64,000 nucleotides of DNA. Origin: Bradyrhizobium sp. SZCCT0231 (lineage in GTDB: Bacteria; Pseudomonadota; Alphaproteobacteria; Rhizobiales; Xanthobacteraceae). Positions within the stretch are counted from its first letter, which is position 1; each line of letters opens with the position of its first letter. Below are positions 41,555 to 51,752 of the stretch, in pieces. The stretch spans positions 22,399 through 86,398 of the forward strand of contig NZ_JAFCKP010000022.1 of NCBI RefSeq assembly GCF_018130245.1. Reading direction: 5' to 3'. Below the pieces are notes generated by a model that made no database searches, was not told the DNA's origin, and was given only the letters and a program-made list of their open reading frames with translations. The position numbers and the translations under genes are program-made.

Positions 41555-42847
41555 ATGGCGATCGACGCCCCATCTTCTCCCTCCGCCCAGCCCTGGTCCG
41601 ACCGGCTGCGGCACTCGACCATCATCCTGATCGCCGCGGCGCTGGCGCTGTCCGTCGTGGTCTCGCTCGGCGAATTGTCGGCACTGCACGCCGCAATCGT
41701 GTTCCTCTGCATCGCGGCGGCTGCCCTGATCCCGTGGCGGCTGCACGATCCCGCCGCCTCCCGCGACGACGTCAGGCGCATCAACCCGGTCGAGAGCGCG
41801 GCGGTGGCCGCAGTGGTCGCCGGCATGCCGGATCCAGCGGTGCTGCTCGACCGCGCCGGCCGCGTCATCCACCTCAACGCCGCGGCCGCCCAGCTTGCGC
41901 CGGCGCTGCGCAGGAACGAGCTCGCCCAGTTCGCGCTGCGCTCGCCGGAGATCATCACTGCGCTGCGCGAGGCGATCGCGACCACCGAGCCGCGGCGCGC
42001 GACCTATCTCGACCATGTTCCGGTCGATCGTTGGATGGAGCTCATGATCACGCCGGTGCCGGTGCCGACCAGCTTCGGCGGCGCCGACAAGTGCATGCTG
42101 ATGACGTTCCACGACCAGACGCCGCTGCGCCGGGTCGAGGAAATGCGCGCCGACTTCGTCGCCAATGCCAGCCACGAGCTGCGTACCCCGCTGGCCGCGC
42201 TGTCGGGCTTCATCGACACGCTGCAGGGCCAGGCCAAGGACGATCCCAAGGCGCGCGAGCGCTTCCTCGGCATCATGCACAACCAGGCCACCCGCATGGC
42301 GCGCCTGATCGACGATCTGCTGTCGCTGTCGCGCGTCGAGCTGTCAGCCCATGTCCGGCCCGACACCCTGGTCGATCTCGTGCCGATCATTCGCCAGGTC
42401 GCCGACGGGCTGGAGCCGCTGGCGCGCGAGCGCCAGGTCGAGGTCGAGATCCAACTGCCGGAGCCGCCGGTGATGATCGCGGGGGACCGCGAGGAGCTGC
42501 TCCGCCTGTTCGAGAACCTGATCGAGAACGCGCTCAAATACGGCGCTTCGGGCGGACGCGTCATCGTGTCGCTGACATCAAGCCCCGCCACTGATGGAAC
42601 TCAGGAAATCCGGGTCATGGTCCGCGATTTCGGCCCGGGCATTGCGCCCGAGCACCTGCCGCGGTTGACCGAGCGCTTCTACCGGGTGGATGTCGGCGAC
42701 AGCCGCTCGCAAGGCGGCACCGGGCTCGGATTATCGCTGGTGAAACATATTCTTAACCGCCATCGCGGCCGGCTTCTGATCGAAAGCGTGCCCCGGCAGG
42801 GTGCCACTTTCACGGCCTGTTTTCCCCAGACCAAGACTCCGGTTTAG
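41555..42847 (+). CDS. phoR: Phosphate-sensing histidine kinase PhoR
   Basis: A 430-residue kinase. Two N-terminal membrane helices (IILIAAALALSVVV, AAIVFLCIAAAALIP) are followed by a PAS-like region, the H-box FVANASHELRTPL with His207, and the ATPase boxes LIENALKYG, DFGPGI and GGTGLGLSLV. It leads the pst-phoUB cluster on the same strand. It phosphorylates PhoB under phosphate limitation and is held back by PstSCAB-PhoU. Confidence 0.93.
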   Translation: MAIDAPSSPSAQPWSDRLRHSTIILIAAALALSVVVSLGELSALHAAIVFLCIAAAALIPWRLHDPAASRDDVRRINPVESAAVAAVVAGMPDPAVLLDRAGRVIHLNAAAAQLAPALRRNELAQFALRSPEIITALREAIATTEPRRATYLDHVPVDRWMELMITPVPVPTSFGGADKCMLMTFHDQTPLRRVEEMRADFVANASHELRTPLAALSGFIDTLQGQAKDDPKARERFLGIMHNQATRMARLIDDLLSLSRVELSAHVRPDTLVDLVPIIRQVADGLEPLARERQVEVEIQLPEPPVMIAGDREELLRLFENLIENALKYGASGGRVIVSLTSSPATDGTQEIRVMVRDFGPGIAPEHLPRLTERFYRVDVGDSRSQGGTGLGLSLVKHILNRHRGRLLIESVPRQGATFTACFPQTKTPV

Positions 42848-42859
42848 ACCTAAAACTCG

Positions 42860-42875
42860 AGCAATTCCAATTGCT
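42860..42875. repeat. Perfect dyad between phoR and the Pho box
   Basis: AGCAATT-CC-AATTGCT is a 7-bp perfect inverted repeat, 13 bp after the phoR stop and 6 bp before the Pho box. It has no T-run and may be a protein site. Confidence 0.45.
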
Positions 42876-42880
42876 TGGGT

Positions 42881-42898
42881 GTGTCATCCAGCTGTCAC
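42881..42898 (+). promoter_or_regulatory. Pho box (PhoB operator) upstream of pstS
   Basis: GTGTCAT-CCAG-CTGTCAC consists of two 7-bp repeats with 11-bp period, agreeing with the consensus CTGTCAT-n4-CTGTCAC at all but one position. It is about 100 bp before the pstS start, so PhoB should activate pstSCAB-phoU-phoB from here. Confidence 0.85.
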
Positions 42899-42998
42899 GA
42901 AACCTTCGTAAAAGCACAGCCGACCGCTCCTAAAGGGGGCGGCGCGGGGAGCGCGATCGGGCGCGGATGGCGCTTCGCTCCCCTGTATGGAGACCAGC

Positions 42999-44012
42999 AT
43001 GAATTTCCTCAAAACTATGGTCGCTGCTGGCTTGGTCGCCGCATCGACGACGGCAGCCTTTGCGGCCGACATCACCGGTGCCGGTGCGACCTTCCCGTTC
43101 CCGATCTATTCGAAGTGGGCTGACGCCTACAAAAAGGAGACCGGCAACGGTCTGAACTACCAATCGATCGGCTCCGGCGGCGGCATCAAGCAGATCCAGG
43201 CCAAGACCGTGACCTTCGGCGCCACCGATGCGCCGCTCAAGGCCGAGCAGCTCGATAAGGACGGCCTCGTCCAATGGCCGATGGTGATGGGCGCTATCGT
43301 CCCCGTCGTCAACCTCGAGGGTGTTAAGTCCGGCGAGCTGGTGTTCGATGGCGAGACCCTGGCCGCCATCTATCTCGGCAAGATCGCCAAGTGGGATGAT
43401 GCCGCGATCAAGAAGCTCAATCCGAACGTGAAGCTGCCGTCGGAGGCGATCACCGTGGTTCGCCGCTCGGACGGTTCGGGTACCACCTTCAACTTCACCA
43501 ACTACCTCTCCAAGGCTAGCGCGGACTGGAAGAGCAAGGTCGGTGAGGGCACCGCGGTCGAGTGGCCGGTCGGCGTCGGCGCCAAGGGCAACGAGGGCGT
43601 GTCGGGCAACATCGGCCAGACCAAGAACTCGATCGGCTACGTCGAGTATGCCTATGCGAAGCAGAACAAGCTGACCTACGCCGGTCTCGTCAACAAGGCC
43701 GGCAAAACGGTGCAGCCGACCGTGGAGGCGTTCCAGGCGGCCGCGTCCAACGCCGACTGGGCCAAGGCTCCGGGCTACTACGTGATCCTGACCGACCAGC
43801 CTGGCGACAAGTCCTGGCCGATCACCGCGGCGACCTTCATCCTCATGCACAAGTCCGCCACCGACAAGGCGGCCTCGCAGGAAGCCATCAAGTTCTTCCG
43901 CTGGGCCTTCAAGAGCGGCGGCAAGGCGGCTGAAGAGCTCGACTACATCCCGATGCCCGACAGCGTCGTCCAGCAGATCGAGAAGACCTGGGCTGCCGAG
44001 ATCAAGAGCTAA
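42999..44012 (+). CDS. pstS: Phosphate-binding periplasmic protein PstS
   Basis: A 337-residue binding protein with a signal peptide ([17 protein letters not shown], cut near AFA-AD). Phosphate-contact motifs are visible: [31 protein letters not shown] and [16 protein letters not shown]. The start is the Met after GGAGA; the upstream ATG at 42987 would add four residues. Confidence 0.95.
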   Translation: MNFLKTMVAAGLVAASTTAAFAADITGAGATFPFPIYSKWADAYKKETGNGLNYQSIGSGGGIKQIQAKTVTFGATDAPLKAEQLDKDGLVQWPMVMGAIVPVVNLEGVKSGELVFDGETLAAIYLGKIAKWDDAAIKKLNPNVKLPSEAITVVRRSDGSGTTFNFTNYLSKASADWKSKVGEGTAVEWPVGVGAKGNEGVSGNIGQTKNSIGYVEYAYAKQNKLTYAGLVNKAGKTVQPTVEAFQAAASNADWAKAPGYYVILTDQPGDKSWPITAATFILMHKSATDKAASQEAIKFFRWAFKSGGKAAEELDYIPMPDSVVQQIEKTWAAEIKS

Positions 44013-44060
44013 GTAAAGCTCGCGTGTCCCGGACATGGTGCCGGGATGATCCAAGACCTC

Positions 44061-44094
44061 CGCTCCGGATCGGCCTCGCGCCACATCCGGAGCG
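44061..44094 (+). terminator. Intercistronic hairpin between pstS and pstC
   Basis: CGCTCCGGAT and ATCCGGAGCG form a perfect 10-bp stem with a 14-base loop. A smaller CCCGG...CCGGG stem lies just before it at 44028-44045. No T-run follows. It would allow high pstS and lower pstCAB expression by partial termination or mRNA protection. Confidence 0.5.
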
Positions 44095-44141
44095 CGCCAC
44101 CAACAACAAGCGTATATAAATAACGGCTACAGGGGATCGGC

Positions 44142-45140
44142 GTGGCTGAGATGGCTGTCGAGAGCAACGTAATTGATGCCGCCGGACCGTATGATCGCGC
44201 CAAGGCTTTGAGCGCGTTCAAGCTCGGCGATGTCACCTTTTACTGGATCACGCGGCTTTCCGCGATCTCGGTGCTGCTGATCCTCGGCGGGATCATCATC
44301 TCGCTGATCGTCGGTGCGTTCCCGGCGATGAAGGAGTACGGCATCTCCTTCCTGTGGACGCAGCGCTGGGCGCCATCGGCCGATCCGCCGGTGCTCGGCG
44401 CGCTCGGGCCGATGTACGGCACGCTTGTCACCTCCTTCATCGCGATGCTGATCGCTATTCCCGTCGGTCTCGGCATCGCGATCTTCCTCACCGAGCTCTG
44501 CCCGCAATGGCTGCGCCGCCCGATCGGCATGGCGGTCGAGCTGCTCGCCGGCATTCCCTCGATCATCTACGGCATGTGGGGCTTCTTCGTGCTGGGCCCG
44601 TTCCTGGCCAACACCTTCCAACCCTTCATGATCAGGGTCTTCGACGGCGTTCCCGTGCTGGGGGCGATCTTCGCAGGTCCCCCGTCCTATCTCAGCCTGT
44701 TCAACGCCGCGCTGATCCTCGCCATCATGGTGCTGCCCTTCATCACCTCGATCTCGGTCGACGTGTTCAAGACGGTGCCGCCGGTCTTGAAGGAAGCCGC
44801 CTACGGCGTCGGCTGCACCACCTGGGAAGTCGTCCGCAGCGTGGTGATCCCCTATACCCGCGTCGGCATCATCGGCGGCGTCATGCTGGCGCTGGGCCGC
44901 GCCCTCGGCGAGACCATGGCGGTGACCTTCATCATCGGCAACTCGTTCCGGATCTCCTCGTCGATCTTCGCCCCGGGCACCACGATCTCGGCGGCGATCG
45001 CATCGGAGTTCGCCGAGAGCGACGGCTTGCACCAGTCCGGCCTGATCCTGCTCGGCCTGCTCCTGTTCGTGCTGACGTTTTTCGTGCTCGCGGCCGCGCG
45101 GCTGATGCTGATGCGCCTGGAAACCAAGGCCGGGAAGTGA
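44142..45140 (+). CDS. pstC: Phosphate ABC transporter permease PstC
   Basis: A 332-residue permease with about six membrane segments. The family marks [20 protein letters not shown] and [17 protein letters not shown] are clear. A GTG start with AGGGGA 5 bp upstream is preferred; the ATG three codons later is possible but badly spaced. Confidence 0.93.
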   Translation: MAEMAVESNVIDAAGPYDRAKALSAFKLGDVTFYWITRLSAISVLLILGGIIISLIVGAFPAMKEYGISFLWTQRWAPSADPPVLGALGPMYGTLVTSFIAMLIAIPVGLGIAIFLTELCPQWLRRPIGMAVELLAGIPSIIYGMWGFFVLGPFLANTFQPFMIRVFDGVPVLGAIFAGPPSYLSLFNAALILAIMVLPFITSISVDVFKTVPPVLKEAAYGVGCTTWEVVRSVVIPYTRVGIIGGVMLALGRALGETMAVTFIIGNSFRISSSIFAPGTTISAAIASEFAESDGLHQSGLILLGLLLFVLTFFVLAAARLMLMRLETKAGK

Positions 45141-45144
45141 AGCC

Positions 45145-45990
45145 ATGAACCCGATCTATTCACGTCGCCGCCGCTGGGACATCGTCATTCGCGGTCTCTG
45201 CATCGCAGCCGCGGCCTTCGGCGTCACCTGGCTCGCGCTGATCCTGGTCACGCTGCTTTACAACGGTCTGGCCGGTCTCAACCTCCAGATCTTCACCGAG
45301 AACACGCCGCCGCCGGGATCGAGCGAGGGTGGCCTGCTCAACGCCATCGTCGGCTCGCTGATCATGACCGTGATCGGCGTCGGCATCGGCGCGCCGCTCG
45401 GCCTGTTCGCCGGCACCTATCTCGCCGAGTACGGCCGCAACGACAAGCTGACCTCGGTGATCCGCTTCATCAACGACATCCTCTTGTCGGCGCCCTCGAT
45501 CATCATCGGCCTGTTCATCTACGGCGCGGTGGTGGTGCCGATGCGCGGCTTCTCGGCGATTGCAGGCAGCCTCGCGCTCGCCGTGATCGTGATCCCGGTC
45601 GTGGTGCGCACCACGGAGGACATGCTGCTGCTGGTGCCGAACCCGCTGCGTGAAGCCGCGAGCGCACTCGGCCTGCCGCGCTCGCTGGTGATCAAGCGCA
45701 TCGCCTACCGTGCGGCGCGCTCCGGCCTCATCACCGGCGTGCTGCTCGCCACCGCCCGCGTCGCCGGCGAGACCGCGCCGCTGCTGTTCACCGCGCTGTC
45801 CAACCAGTTCTTCAGCCTGAGCCTGGACAAGACGATGGCCAACCTGCCGGTCACCATCAACAACTTCGTGCAGAGCCCCTACGCCTATTGGAAGCAACTC
45901 GCCTGGAGCGGGGCGCTGCTCATTACCCTGACTGTGCTTGCCCTGAACATTGGCGCCCGCATCCTTGGTGCCGAGAGGACCGCAAAATGA
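45145..45990 (+). CDS. pstA: Phosphate ABC transporter permease PstA
   Basis: A 281-residue permease. [20 protein letters not shown] and [20 protein letters not shown] are the PstA signatures. It begins 4 bp after pstC and overlaps pstB by 4 bp. Confidence 0.93.
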   Translation: MNPIYSRRRRWDIVIRGLCIAAAAFGVTWLALILVTLLYNGLAGLNLQIFTENTPPPGSSEGGLLNAIVGSLIMTVIGVGIGAPLGLFAGTYLAEYGRNDKLTSVIRFINDILLSAPSIIIGLFIYGAVVVPMRGFSAIAGSLALAVIVIPVVVRTTEDMLLLVPNPLREAASALGLPRSLVIKRIAYRAARSGLITGVLLATARVAGETAPLLFTALSNQFFSLSLDKTMANLPVTINNFVQSPYAYWKQLAWSGALLITLTVLALNIGARILGAERTAK

Positions 45991-46808
45991 GTGAAATGTC
46001 CATTTCCGTAAGCGCGCCGACCGTTCATCCCGGCTCGCAGCCGCTGCCCGAGGCGCCCGCCAAGGTCACCGCGCGCAACCTGAATTTCTACTACGGTGAG
46101 CACCACGCTCTGAAGAATATCAACCTGGCGCTCGGCACCAATCGTGTCACGGCGTTCATCGGCCCGTCGGGTTGCGGCAAGTCGACCCTGCTGCGCATCT
46201 TCAACAGGATGTACGATCTCTATCCGGGCCAGCGCGCCACCGGCCAGCTGCTGCTCGACCACACCAACATCCTCGACCCCAAGCTGGATCTCAACCTGCT
46301 GCGGGCCCGGGTCGGCATGGTGTTCCAGAAGCCGACGCCGTTCCCGATGACGATCTATGAGAACATCGCCTTCGGCATTCGTCTCTATGAGAAGATCTCG
46401 AAGTCGGAGATGGATGACCGCGTCGAGAAGGCGCTCCGCGGCGGCGCGCTGTGGAACGAGGTCAAGGACAAGCTCAACGCGTCCGGCCTGTCGCTCTCCG
46501 GCGGCCAGCAGCAGCGCCTCTGCATCGCCCGCACCGTCGCGGTGCGGCCCGAGGTGATCTTGTTCGACGAGCCCTGCTCGGCGCTCGACCCGATCTCGAC
46601 CGCCAAGGTCGAGGAGCTGATCCAGGAATTGTCCGAGAACTACACGATCGCGATCGTCACCCACAACATGCAGCAGGCGGCGCGCGTTTCCGACAAGACC
46701 GCCTTCATGTATCTCGGCGAGCTGATCGAGTTCGACGACACCAGCAAGATCTTCACGTCGCCGAGCGACCGGCGGACGCAGGATTACATCACCGGCCGGT
46801 TCGGCTGA
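45987..46808 (+). CDS. pstB: Phosphate ABC transporter ATPase PstB
   Basis: A 273-residue ATPase with Walker [10 protein letters not shown], signature LSGGQQQRL, Walker [14 protein letters not shown] and the switch His in [12 protein letters not shown]. The start forms an ATGA overlap with pstA; earlier in-frame codons lie inside pstA. Confidence 0.95.
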   Translation: MSEMSISVSAPTVHPGSQPLPEAPAKVTARNLNFYYGEHHALKNINLALGTNRVTAFIGPSGCGKSTLLRIFNRMYDLYPGQRATGQLLLDHTNILDPKLDLNLLRARVGMVFQKPTPFPMTIYENIAFGIRLYEKISKSEMDDRVEKALRGGALWNEVKDKLNASGLSLSGGQQQRLCIARTVAVRPEVILFDEPCSALDPISTAKVEELIQELSENYTIAIVTHNMQQAARVSDKTAFMYLGELIEFDDTSKIFTSPSDRRTQDYITGRFG

Positions 46809-46819
46809 GGAGACGGGAC

Positions 46820-47536
46820 ATGGGTTCTGAACATACCGCAAAAGCTTTCGACACCGACCTCCAGGAGCTCACCCGCCTGGTCGCCGAAATGGGCGGCATC
46901 GCCGAGCGCATGATCGTCGATTCCGTCGATGCGCTGATCCGCCGCGACATCGCGCTCGGCCAGCGCGTCGTCGCCACCGACGCCGAGCTCGACGCGCTGC
47001 AGAAGAAGATCGAGGAGCGCGCCGTGCTCACCATTGCGCGGCGCCAGCCGATGGCCGTCGATCTGCGCGAGATCGTCGGCGCCATGCGCGTGGCGACCGA
47101 TCTCGAGCGCATCGGCGATCTCGCCAAGAACATGGGCAAGCGCGTCGCGGCGCTGGAGACGGATTTCCATCCGCTGAAGCTGTTCCGCGGCTTGGAGCAC
47201 ATGACCGACCTCGTGCAGCAGCAGGTCAAGTCGGTGCTGGACGCCTATGCCGCGCACGATCTGCCGGCGGCGATGGCGGTGTGGAAGGGCGACGAGGAAG
47301 TCGACGCCATCTGCACCTCGCTGTTCCGCGAGCTCCTCACCTATATGATGGAGGATCCGCGCAATATCTCGTTCTGCATCCATCTGATGTTCTGCGCCAA
47401 GAACATCGAGCGGATCGGCGACCACGCCACCAACATCGCCGAGACCGTGTTCTACATGATCGAGGGCCAGGCGATCACCGACAAGCGGCCGAAGGGCGAC
47501 ATGACGACCTTCGCCACGACGGTGCCGAATACCTAA
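46820..47536 (+). CDS. phoU: PhoU, negative regulator of phosphate signalling
   Basis: A 238-residue all-helical protein of two PhoU repeats. The metal-binding E/DxxxD motifs are seen in DLERIGDLAKN and NIERIGDHATN. It links transport state of PstSCAB to PhoR kinase activity. GAGGAG precedes the ATG. Confidence 0.95.
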   Translation: MGSEHTAKAFDTDLQELTRLVAEMGGIAERMIVDSVDALIRRDIALGQRVVATDAELDALQKKIEERAVLTIARRQPMAVDLREIVGAMRVATDLERIGDLAKNMGKRVAALETDFHPLKLFRGLEHMTDLVQQQVKSVLDAYAAHDLPAAMAVWKGDEEVDAICTSLFRELLTYMMEDPRNISFCIHLMFCAKNIERIGDHATNIAETVFYMIEGQAITDKRPKGDMTTFATTVPNT

Positions 47537-47550
47537 GGAGCGACGACAAC

Positions 47551-48258
47551 ATGGGCGCACGCATTATGGTGGTTGAGGACGAGGAAGCTCTCACCGAGCT
47601 TCTCCGCTACAACCTCGAAGGCGACGGCTATGACGTCGAGACGGTGATGCGCGGCGATGACGCCGACACCCGCCTCAAGGAGCACATTCCCGATCTGATC
47701 GTGCTCGACTGGATGCTGCCGGGCCTGTCAGGTATCGAGCTGTGCCGGCGGCTTCGTACCCGCCCCGAAACCAAGCAGCTGCCGATCATCATGCTCACCG
47801 CGCGCGGCGAGGAGAGCGAGCGGGTGCGGGGACTTGCGACCGGCGCCGACGATTACATCGTCAAGCCGTTCTCGGTGCCGGAGCTGCTGGCGCGTGTGAA
47901 GGGCCTCTTGCGGCGCGCCAGCCCCGAGCGGCTCGCCACCGTGCTCGCCTATGGCGATATCGAGCTTGATCGCGACAAGCGCCGCGTGGCGCGCTCGGGC
48001 CGGCCGATCGATCTCGGCCCGACCGAATATCGTCTGCTGGAGTTCTTCCTGGAGCATCCCGGCCGCGTGTTCTCGCGCGAGCAGCTGCTCGACAGCGTGT
48101 GGGGGCGCGACATCTACATCGACGAGCGCACCGTCGACGTCCATATCGGCCGCCTGCGCAAGCTGCTCAATCTCGGCCGCGAGCAGGACCCGATCCGCAC
48201 CGTCCGCGGCGCCGGCTATGCGCTGGACGATCGTTTCGCGAAGGCCGAGCAGACGTAA
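47551..48258 (+). CDS. phoB: Phosphate response regulator PhoB
   Basis: A 235-residue OmpR/PhoB-type regulator. The receiver domain has the acidic pair Asp10/Glu11, phospho-acceptor Asp53 (IVLDWMLPG) and Lys105 (IVKPFS). The C-terminal winged helix shows RVFSREQLLDSVWG and RTVDVHIGRLRKLL. It ends the cluster; the Pho box before pstS is its expected target. Confidence 0.95.
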   Translation: MGARIMVVEDEEALTELLRYNLEGDGYDVETVMRGDDADTRLKEHIPDLIVLDWMLPGLSGIELCRRLRTRPETKQLPIIMLTARGEESERVRGLATGADDYIVKPFSVPELLARVKGLLRRASPERLATVLAYGDIELDRDKRRVARSGRPIDLGPTEYRLLEFFLEHPGRVFSREQLLDSVWGRDIYIDERTVDVHIGRLRKLLNLGREQDPIRTVRGAGYALDDRFAKAEQT

Positions 48259-48302
48259 GGTTTGCAGGCGTTGGTTTAGCGAGCTATCGCCACACGTTCA
48301 GT

Positions 48303-48457
48303 GTCGTCCCGGACAAGCGAAAGCGCAGATCCGGGACCTATAACCACAAACAGTGGTTGTCTTGCGAAAAGGTAACTCCGAGTCCTCGTAACCACAGCTC
48401 GCGGTGGCTATGGGTCTCGGATCTGCGCGCGCTTGTGGCGCGCTTGTCCGGGACGAC
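48303..48457. repeat. Intergenic palindromic repeat, family GTCGTCCCGGACAAGCG (copy 3)
   Basis: The ends GTCGTCCCGGACAAGCG and CGCTTGTCCGGGACGAC are perfect inverted copies, between convergent phoB and gcrA. Confidence 0.9.
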
Positions 48458-48522
48458 ATCGGATGTGTTGAGGCACCGTCGTGCGACGGCTGCCGACTTT
48501 GCAGTCAGCTAAATCCGCAAAC

Positions 48523-49035
48523 TCACCGCGTGCCGGGCTTCGCCGGCGCGCGACGGCGATCCGCTGCGGGCTGATAGGCCACGCGCGAATGTTGGGCGCA
48601 GTAGGGCAGGCCGGACAGCGCCTTGCCGCCGCAGAAGAAGAAATCCGGGCTGGAGGGATCGCCGACCGGCCAGTGGCAGGTCGCCTCGTTCAATTCCAGC
48701 AGCGACAGCCGCTGGCTCATCGGCACCACGTTGTCGTAGGTGACAGGCTCGGCCTCCACCTCGACCTCGAAGGCCTGCGCCAGCGCGGTATTGCCGCGCG
48801 CGACAGGGCGCGTCACCCGCATCATGTGCTGCGCGGGCCGCGCCTTGCGCGGCCGGGGCGCCGCCGATGAAGGGCTCTTGGCGCGGCCGGACAGACCGAG
48901 CCGATGCACTTTGCCGATCACGGCATTGCGGGTCACATTGCCGAGCTCCGCCGCGATCTGGCTGGCCGAAAGTCCGGCCTCCCAGAGCTTTTTCAGCTGC
49001 TCGACGCGATCATCGGACCAGGTCAAAACCGTCAT
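48523..49035 (-). CDS. gcrA: GcrA cell-cycle regulator
   Basis: A 170-residue regulator that acts with sigma-70 RNA polymerase at promoters carrying CcrM-methylated GANTC. The N-terminal helix-turn-helix reads TWSDDRVEQLKKLWEAGLSA then NVTRNAVIGKVHRLGLSGR. The C-terminal sigma-interacting part has CHWPVGDP and FCGGKALSGLPYCAQHSRVA. The start ATG is unambiguous. The upstream gap is rich in GANTC. Confidence 0.93.
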   Translation of the reverse strand: MTVLTWSDDRVEQLKKLWEAGLSASQIAAELGNVTRNAVIGKVHRLGLSGRAKSPSSAAPRPRKARPAQHMMRVTRPVARGNTALAQAFEVEVEAEPVTYDNVVPMSQRLSLLELNEATCHWPVGDPSSPDFFFCGGKALSGLPYCAQHSRVAYQPAADRRRAPAKPGTR

Positions 49036-49116
49036 TGCACCCTTTCCCTCGCTGCGCGCCTGCCATGCTGGGGCCTTCGCAGCGATTGCCTAAGCCTTGA
49101 AAAACCCGTGCCGCCA

Positions 49117-49330
49117 GAATCCCTTAAGGCTCGCCGGGCGCGCTCAAGACGCCCGAACGTTTACGCCGGTACATGAGGACTCTTGGGATCAGAACCGCTG
49201 CACGAGATGTCGTATCTGACAGCCCAAACGCTACAATATGGCGTGACTCCCGCGCAAGAGTCCGCCGACTCGCGTCCACATGTTCCGTGGTGAAAACCCC
49301 GCAAAATCGGCACCGCAAGACTACGGATTC
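49117..49330. promoter_or_regulatory. Cluster of six GANTC (CcrM) sites between gcrA and argD
   Basis: GANTC occurs at 49117, 49178, 49245, 49258, 49267 and 49326. At this base composition roughly one would be expected by chance in 214 bp. The position between gcrA and the argD promoter suggests control by methylation and GcrA. Confidence 0.55.
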
Positions 49331-49358
49331 AGCGTTTCGCGAGGCTTTCCAGGCGGCA

Positions 49359-49386
49359 TTGACACCCGTCTTGCCAGGCATAAGAT
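49359..49386 (+). promoter_or_regulatory. Sigma-70 promoter of argD-argF
   Basis: TTGACA and TAAGAT are separated by 16 bp. The predicted transcript start (about 49392-49394) coincides with the first base of the hairpin below. Confidence 0.55.
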
Positions 49387-49392
49387 AGTCCC

Positions 49393-49427
49393 ACGTGCCG
49401 CCCTTAAAAGGCGGCACGTTTCGTTTT
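49393..49427 (+). terminator. Terminator-like hairpin at the 5' end of the argD transcript
   Basis: ACGTGCCGCC and GGCGGCACGT form a perfect 10-bp stem around CTTAAAA, followed by TTCGTTTT. It lies 67 bp before the argD start. It could be an attenuator, a 5' mRNA-stabilising hairpin, or the end of a short RNA. Confidence 0.6.
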
Positions 49428-49493
49428 CCGGGCCGGTCAATGGTGCGTTGCGTAATGCACGCGTCACACCGTCCGCAACATTCAAGTGACGTC

Positions 49494-50702
49494 ATGACCA
49501 ACAGCGCCGCGCCGCATTTGCTCCCCGTTTTCGCCAGGGCCGACCTCGGTTTCGAGCGCGGCGAAGGCTGCTGGCTGATCGCGACCAATGGCGAGCGCTA
49601 TCTCGATTTCACCTCTGGCGTTGCGGTGAACGCGCTCGGCCACGCCCATCCCGCGCTGGTCAAGGCGCTGCAGGAGCAGGCGACAAAGCTCTGGCACATG
49701 TCGAACCTGTTCCAGAGCCCGGACGGCGAGAAACTCGCCGCGCGTCTGTGCAGCGAGAGCTTTGCGGACTTCGTGTTCTTCTGCAATTCCGGCGCCGAGG
49801 CGATGGAGGGCGTGATCAAGCTGGTGCGCCACCATCACTTCTCCAAGGGACATCCGGAGCGCTACCGCATCATCACCTTCGAGGGCGCCTTCCACGGCCG
49901 GACGCTGGCGACACTCGCCGCCACCGGATCTGCAAAATATCTCGAGGGCTTCGGTCCGCCGATGGACGGGTTCGACCAGGTGCCGCATGGCGATCTCGAC
50001 GCCGTCAAGAAGGCGATCGGCCCGCACACTGCCGGCATCCTGATCGAGCCGATTCAGGGCGAGGGTGGCGTTCGTTCTGCGCTTCCCGGCTTCCTGAAGG
50101 CGCTGCGCGAGCTTTGCAACGAGCACGGCCTGTTGCTCGCCTTCGATGAGGTGCAGACCGGCATGGGCCGCACCGGCGATCTCTTCGCCTATAGGCGCAC
50201 CGGCGTCACACCTGACGTGATGTCGCTCGCCAAGGCGCTCGGCGGCGGCTTCCCGATCGGCGCGGTGCTGGCGACCGCGGAGGCGGCCGCTGGCATGGGG
50301 CCGGGCTCCCACGGCTCGACCTTCGGCGGCAATCCGCTCGCGATCGCGGCTGCGAATGCCGTGCTCGACGTCATGCTCAAGCCCGGTTTCTTCGACCGCG
50401 TGCAGAAGATGTCGTTGCTGCTCAAGCAGAAGCTCGCCTCCGTGATCGACCGTCATCCTGATGTCGTCAGCGAGGTGCGTGGCGAGGGCCTCCTGATCGG
50501 CATCAAGGCTGTCGTGCCCTCGGGCGATCTCGTTGCGGCCTTGCGCAATGAAAAACTGCTCACGGTCGGCGCCGGCGACAATGTCGTGCGCTTCCTGCCA
50601 CCCCTGATCGTCACCGAGGCGGAGATCGAGGACAGCGTCGGGCGGCTCGAGCGCGCCTGCACTGCGATCTCGTCCAGCCAGACAAAGCGGGCGGCAAGCT
50701 GA
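49494..50702 (+). CDS. argD: Acetylornithine aminotransferase
   Basis: A 402-residue class III aminotransferase making N-acetylornithine in arginine synthesis. The PLP lysine is in [13 protein letters not shown], and [27 protein letters not shown] and [10 protein letters not shown] are family motifs. Longer frames upstream run through the leader hairpin and are rejected. It is coupled to argF by a one-base overlap. Confidence 0.92.
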   Translation: MTNSAAPHLLPVFARADLGFERGEGCWLIATNGERYLDFTSGVAVNALGHAHPALVKALQEQATKLWHMSNLFQSPDGEKLAARLCSESFADFVFFCNSGAEAMEGVIKLVRHHHFSKGHPERYRIITFEGAFHGRTLATLAATGSAKYLEGFGPPMDGFDQVPHGDLDAVKKAIGPHTAGILIEPIQGEGGVRSALPGFLKALRELCNEHGLLLAFDEVQTGMGRTGDLFAYRRTGVTPDVMSLAKALGGGFPIGAVLATAEAAAGMGPGSHGSTFGGNPLAIAAANAVLDVMLKPGFFDRVQKMSLLLKQKLASVIDRHPDVVSEVRGEGLLIGIKAVVPSGDLVAALRNEKLLTVGAGDNVVRFLPPLIVTEAEIEDSVGRLERACTAISSSQTKRAAS

Positions 50703-51637
50703 TGAGCAAGACGCCCAATAAAGCTCCAAAGCACTTTTTGGACATCAACGAGCTGCCGTTGTCGGAGCTCAAGAGCATGCTCGCCGCCTCCTCCGCCATG
50801 AAGGCGAAGCAGAAGGCGCATCAGCCGGTCAGGCCGCTCGAAGGCAAGACGCTGGCGATGATCTTCGAGCGTCCCTCGACCCGCACCCGCGTGTCGTTCG
50901 ACGTCGGCATGCGCCAGCTCGGCGGCGAGGCGATCATGCTTACCGGCGCCGAGATGCAGCTCGGCCGTGGCGAGACCATCGCCGACACCGCGCGCGTGCT
51001 GTCGCGCTATGTCGACGCCATCATGATCCGCATCCTCAATCACGATGCTCTGCTGGAGCTTGCGGCCAACGCCACCGTGCCTGTCATCAACGGCCTGACG
51101 CGACGCTCGCATCCCTGCCAGGTGATGGCCGACCTCATGACCTATGAGGAGCATCGCGGCCCGATCGAGGGCAAGACCGTGGCCTGGACCGGCGACGACA
51201 ACAACGTGCTGGCGTCGTGGGCGCACGCCGCCGAGCGCTTCAAGTTCCAGCTCAACGTCGCAACGCCTCCCGAGCTCGCGCCGAAAAAGGCAATGCGCGA
51301 CTGGATCAAGACGTCGGGCGCGCCGATCGTGCTCGGCACCGATCCGGAAGCTGCCGTGCGCGGCGCCGATTGCGTCGTCACCGACACCTGGGTTTCGATG
51401 GGAGACAAGGAGGGCGAGCACCGCCACAACGTGCTCAAGCCCTACCAGGTCAATGCCAAGCTGATGTCGCTGGCCAAGCCCGACGCGCTGTTCATGCACT
51501 GCCTGCCCGCCCATCGCGGCGAGGAGGTCACGGATGAAGTGATCGACGGTCCGCAATCGGTCGTGTTCGACGAGGCCGAAAACCGCCTGCATGCGCAGAA
51601 GGGCATTTTGGCCTGGTGCTTTGATGCGGTGAAGTAG
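50702..51637 (+). CDS. argF: Ornithine carbamoyltransferase
   Basis: A 311-residue enzyme forming citrulline from ornithine and carbamoyl phosphate. The carbamoyl-phosphate loop [16 protein letters not shown] and the ornithine-site HCLPAHRG are intact. Its ATG overlaps the argD stop (TGATG). Confidence 0.95.
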   Translation: MSKTPNKAPKHFLDINELPLSELKSMLAASSAMKAKQKAHQPVRPLEGKTLAMIFERPSTRTRVSFDVGMRQLGGEAIMLTGAEMQLGRGETIADTARVLSRYVDAIMIRILNHDALLELAANATVPVINGLTRRSHPCQVMADLMTYEEHRGPIEGKTVAWTGDDNNVLASWAHAAERFKFQLNVATPPELAPKKAMRDWIKTSGAPIVLGTDPEAAVRGADCVVTDTWVSMGDKEGEHRHNVLKPYQVNAKLMSLAKPDALFMHCLPAHRGEEVTDEVIDGPQSVVFDEAENRLHAQKGILAWCFDAVK

Positions 51638-51644
51638 GCTTCTT

Positions 51645-51732
51645 GTAGCCCGGATGGAGCGCAGCGAAATCCGGGGTTCTCAACGCGCGGAACGACCTTC
51701 CCGGATTACGCTTTCGCTCCATCCGGGCTACG
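51645..51732. repeat. Intergenic palindromic repeat, family GTAGCCCGGATGGAGC
   Basis: GTAGCCCGGATGGAGCGCAG is mirrored by CTTTCGCTCCATCCGGGCTAC. It is the only copy in the window and is followed within 21 bp by a repeat of another family. Confidence 0.85.
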
Positions 51733-51752
51733 CGGCTGCGCCACGCTTCGCC

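Noticed and set aside
49124-49588. 154-codon minus frame between gcrA and argD
   Set aside because: Covers the argD promoter, hairpin and start; no ribosome site or family features.
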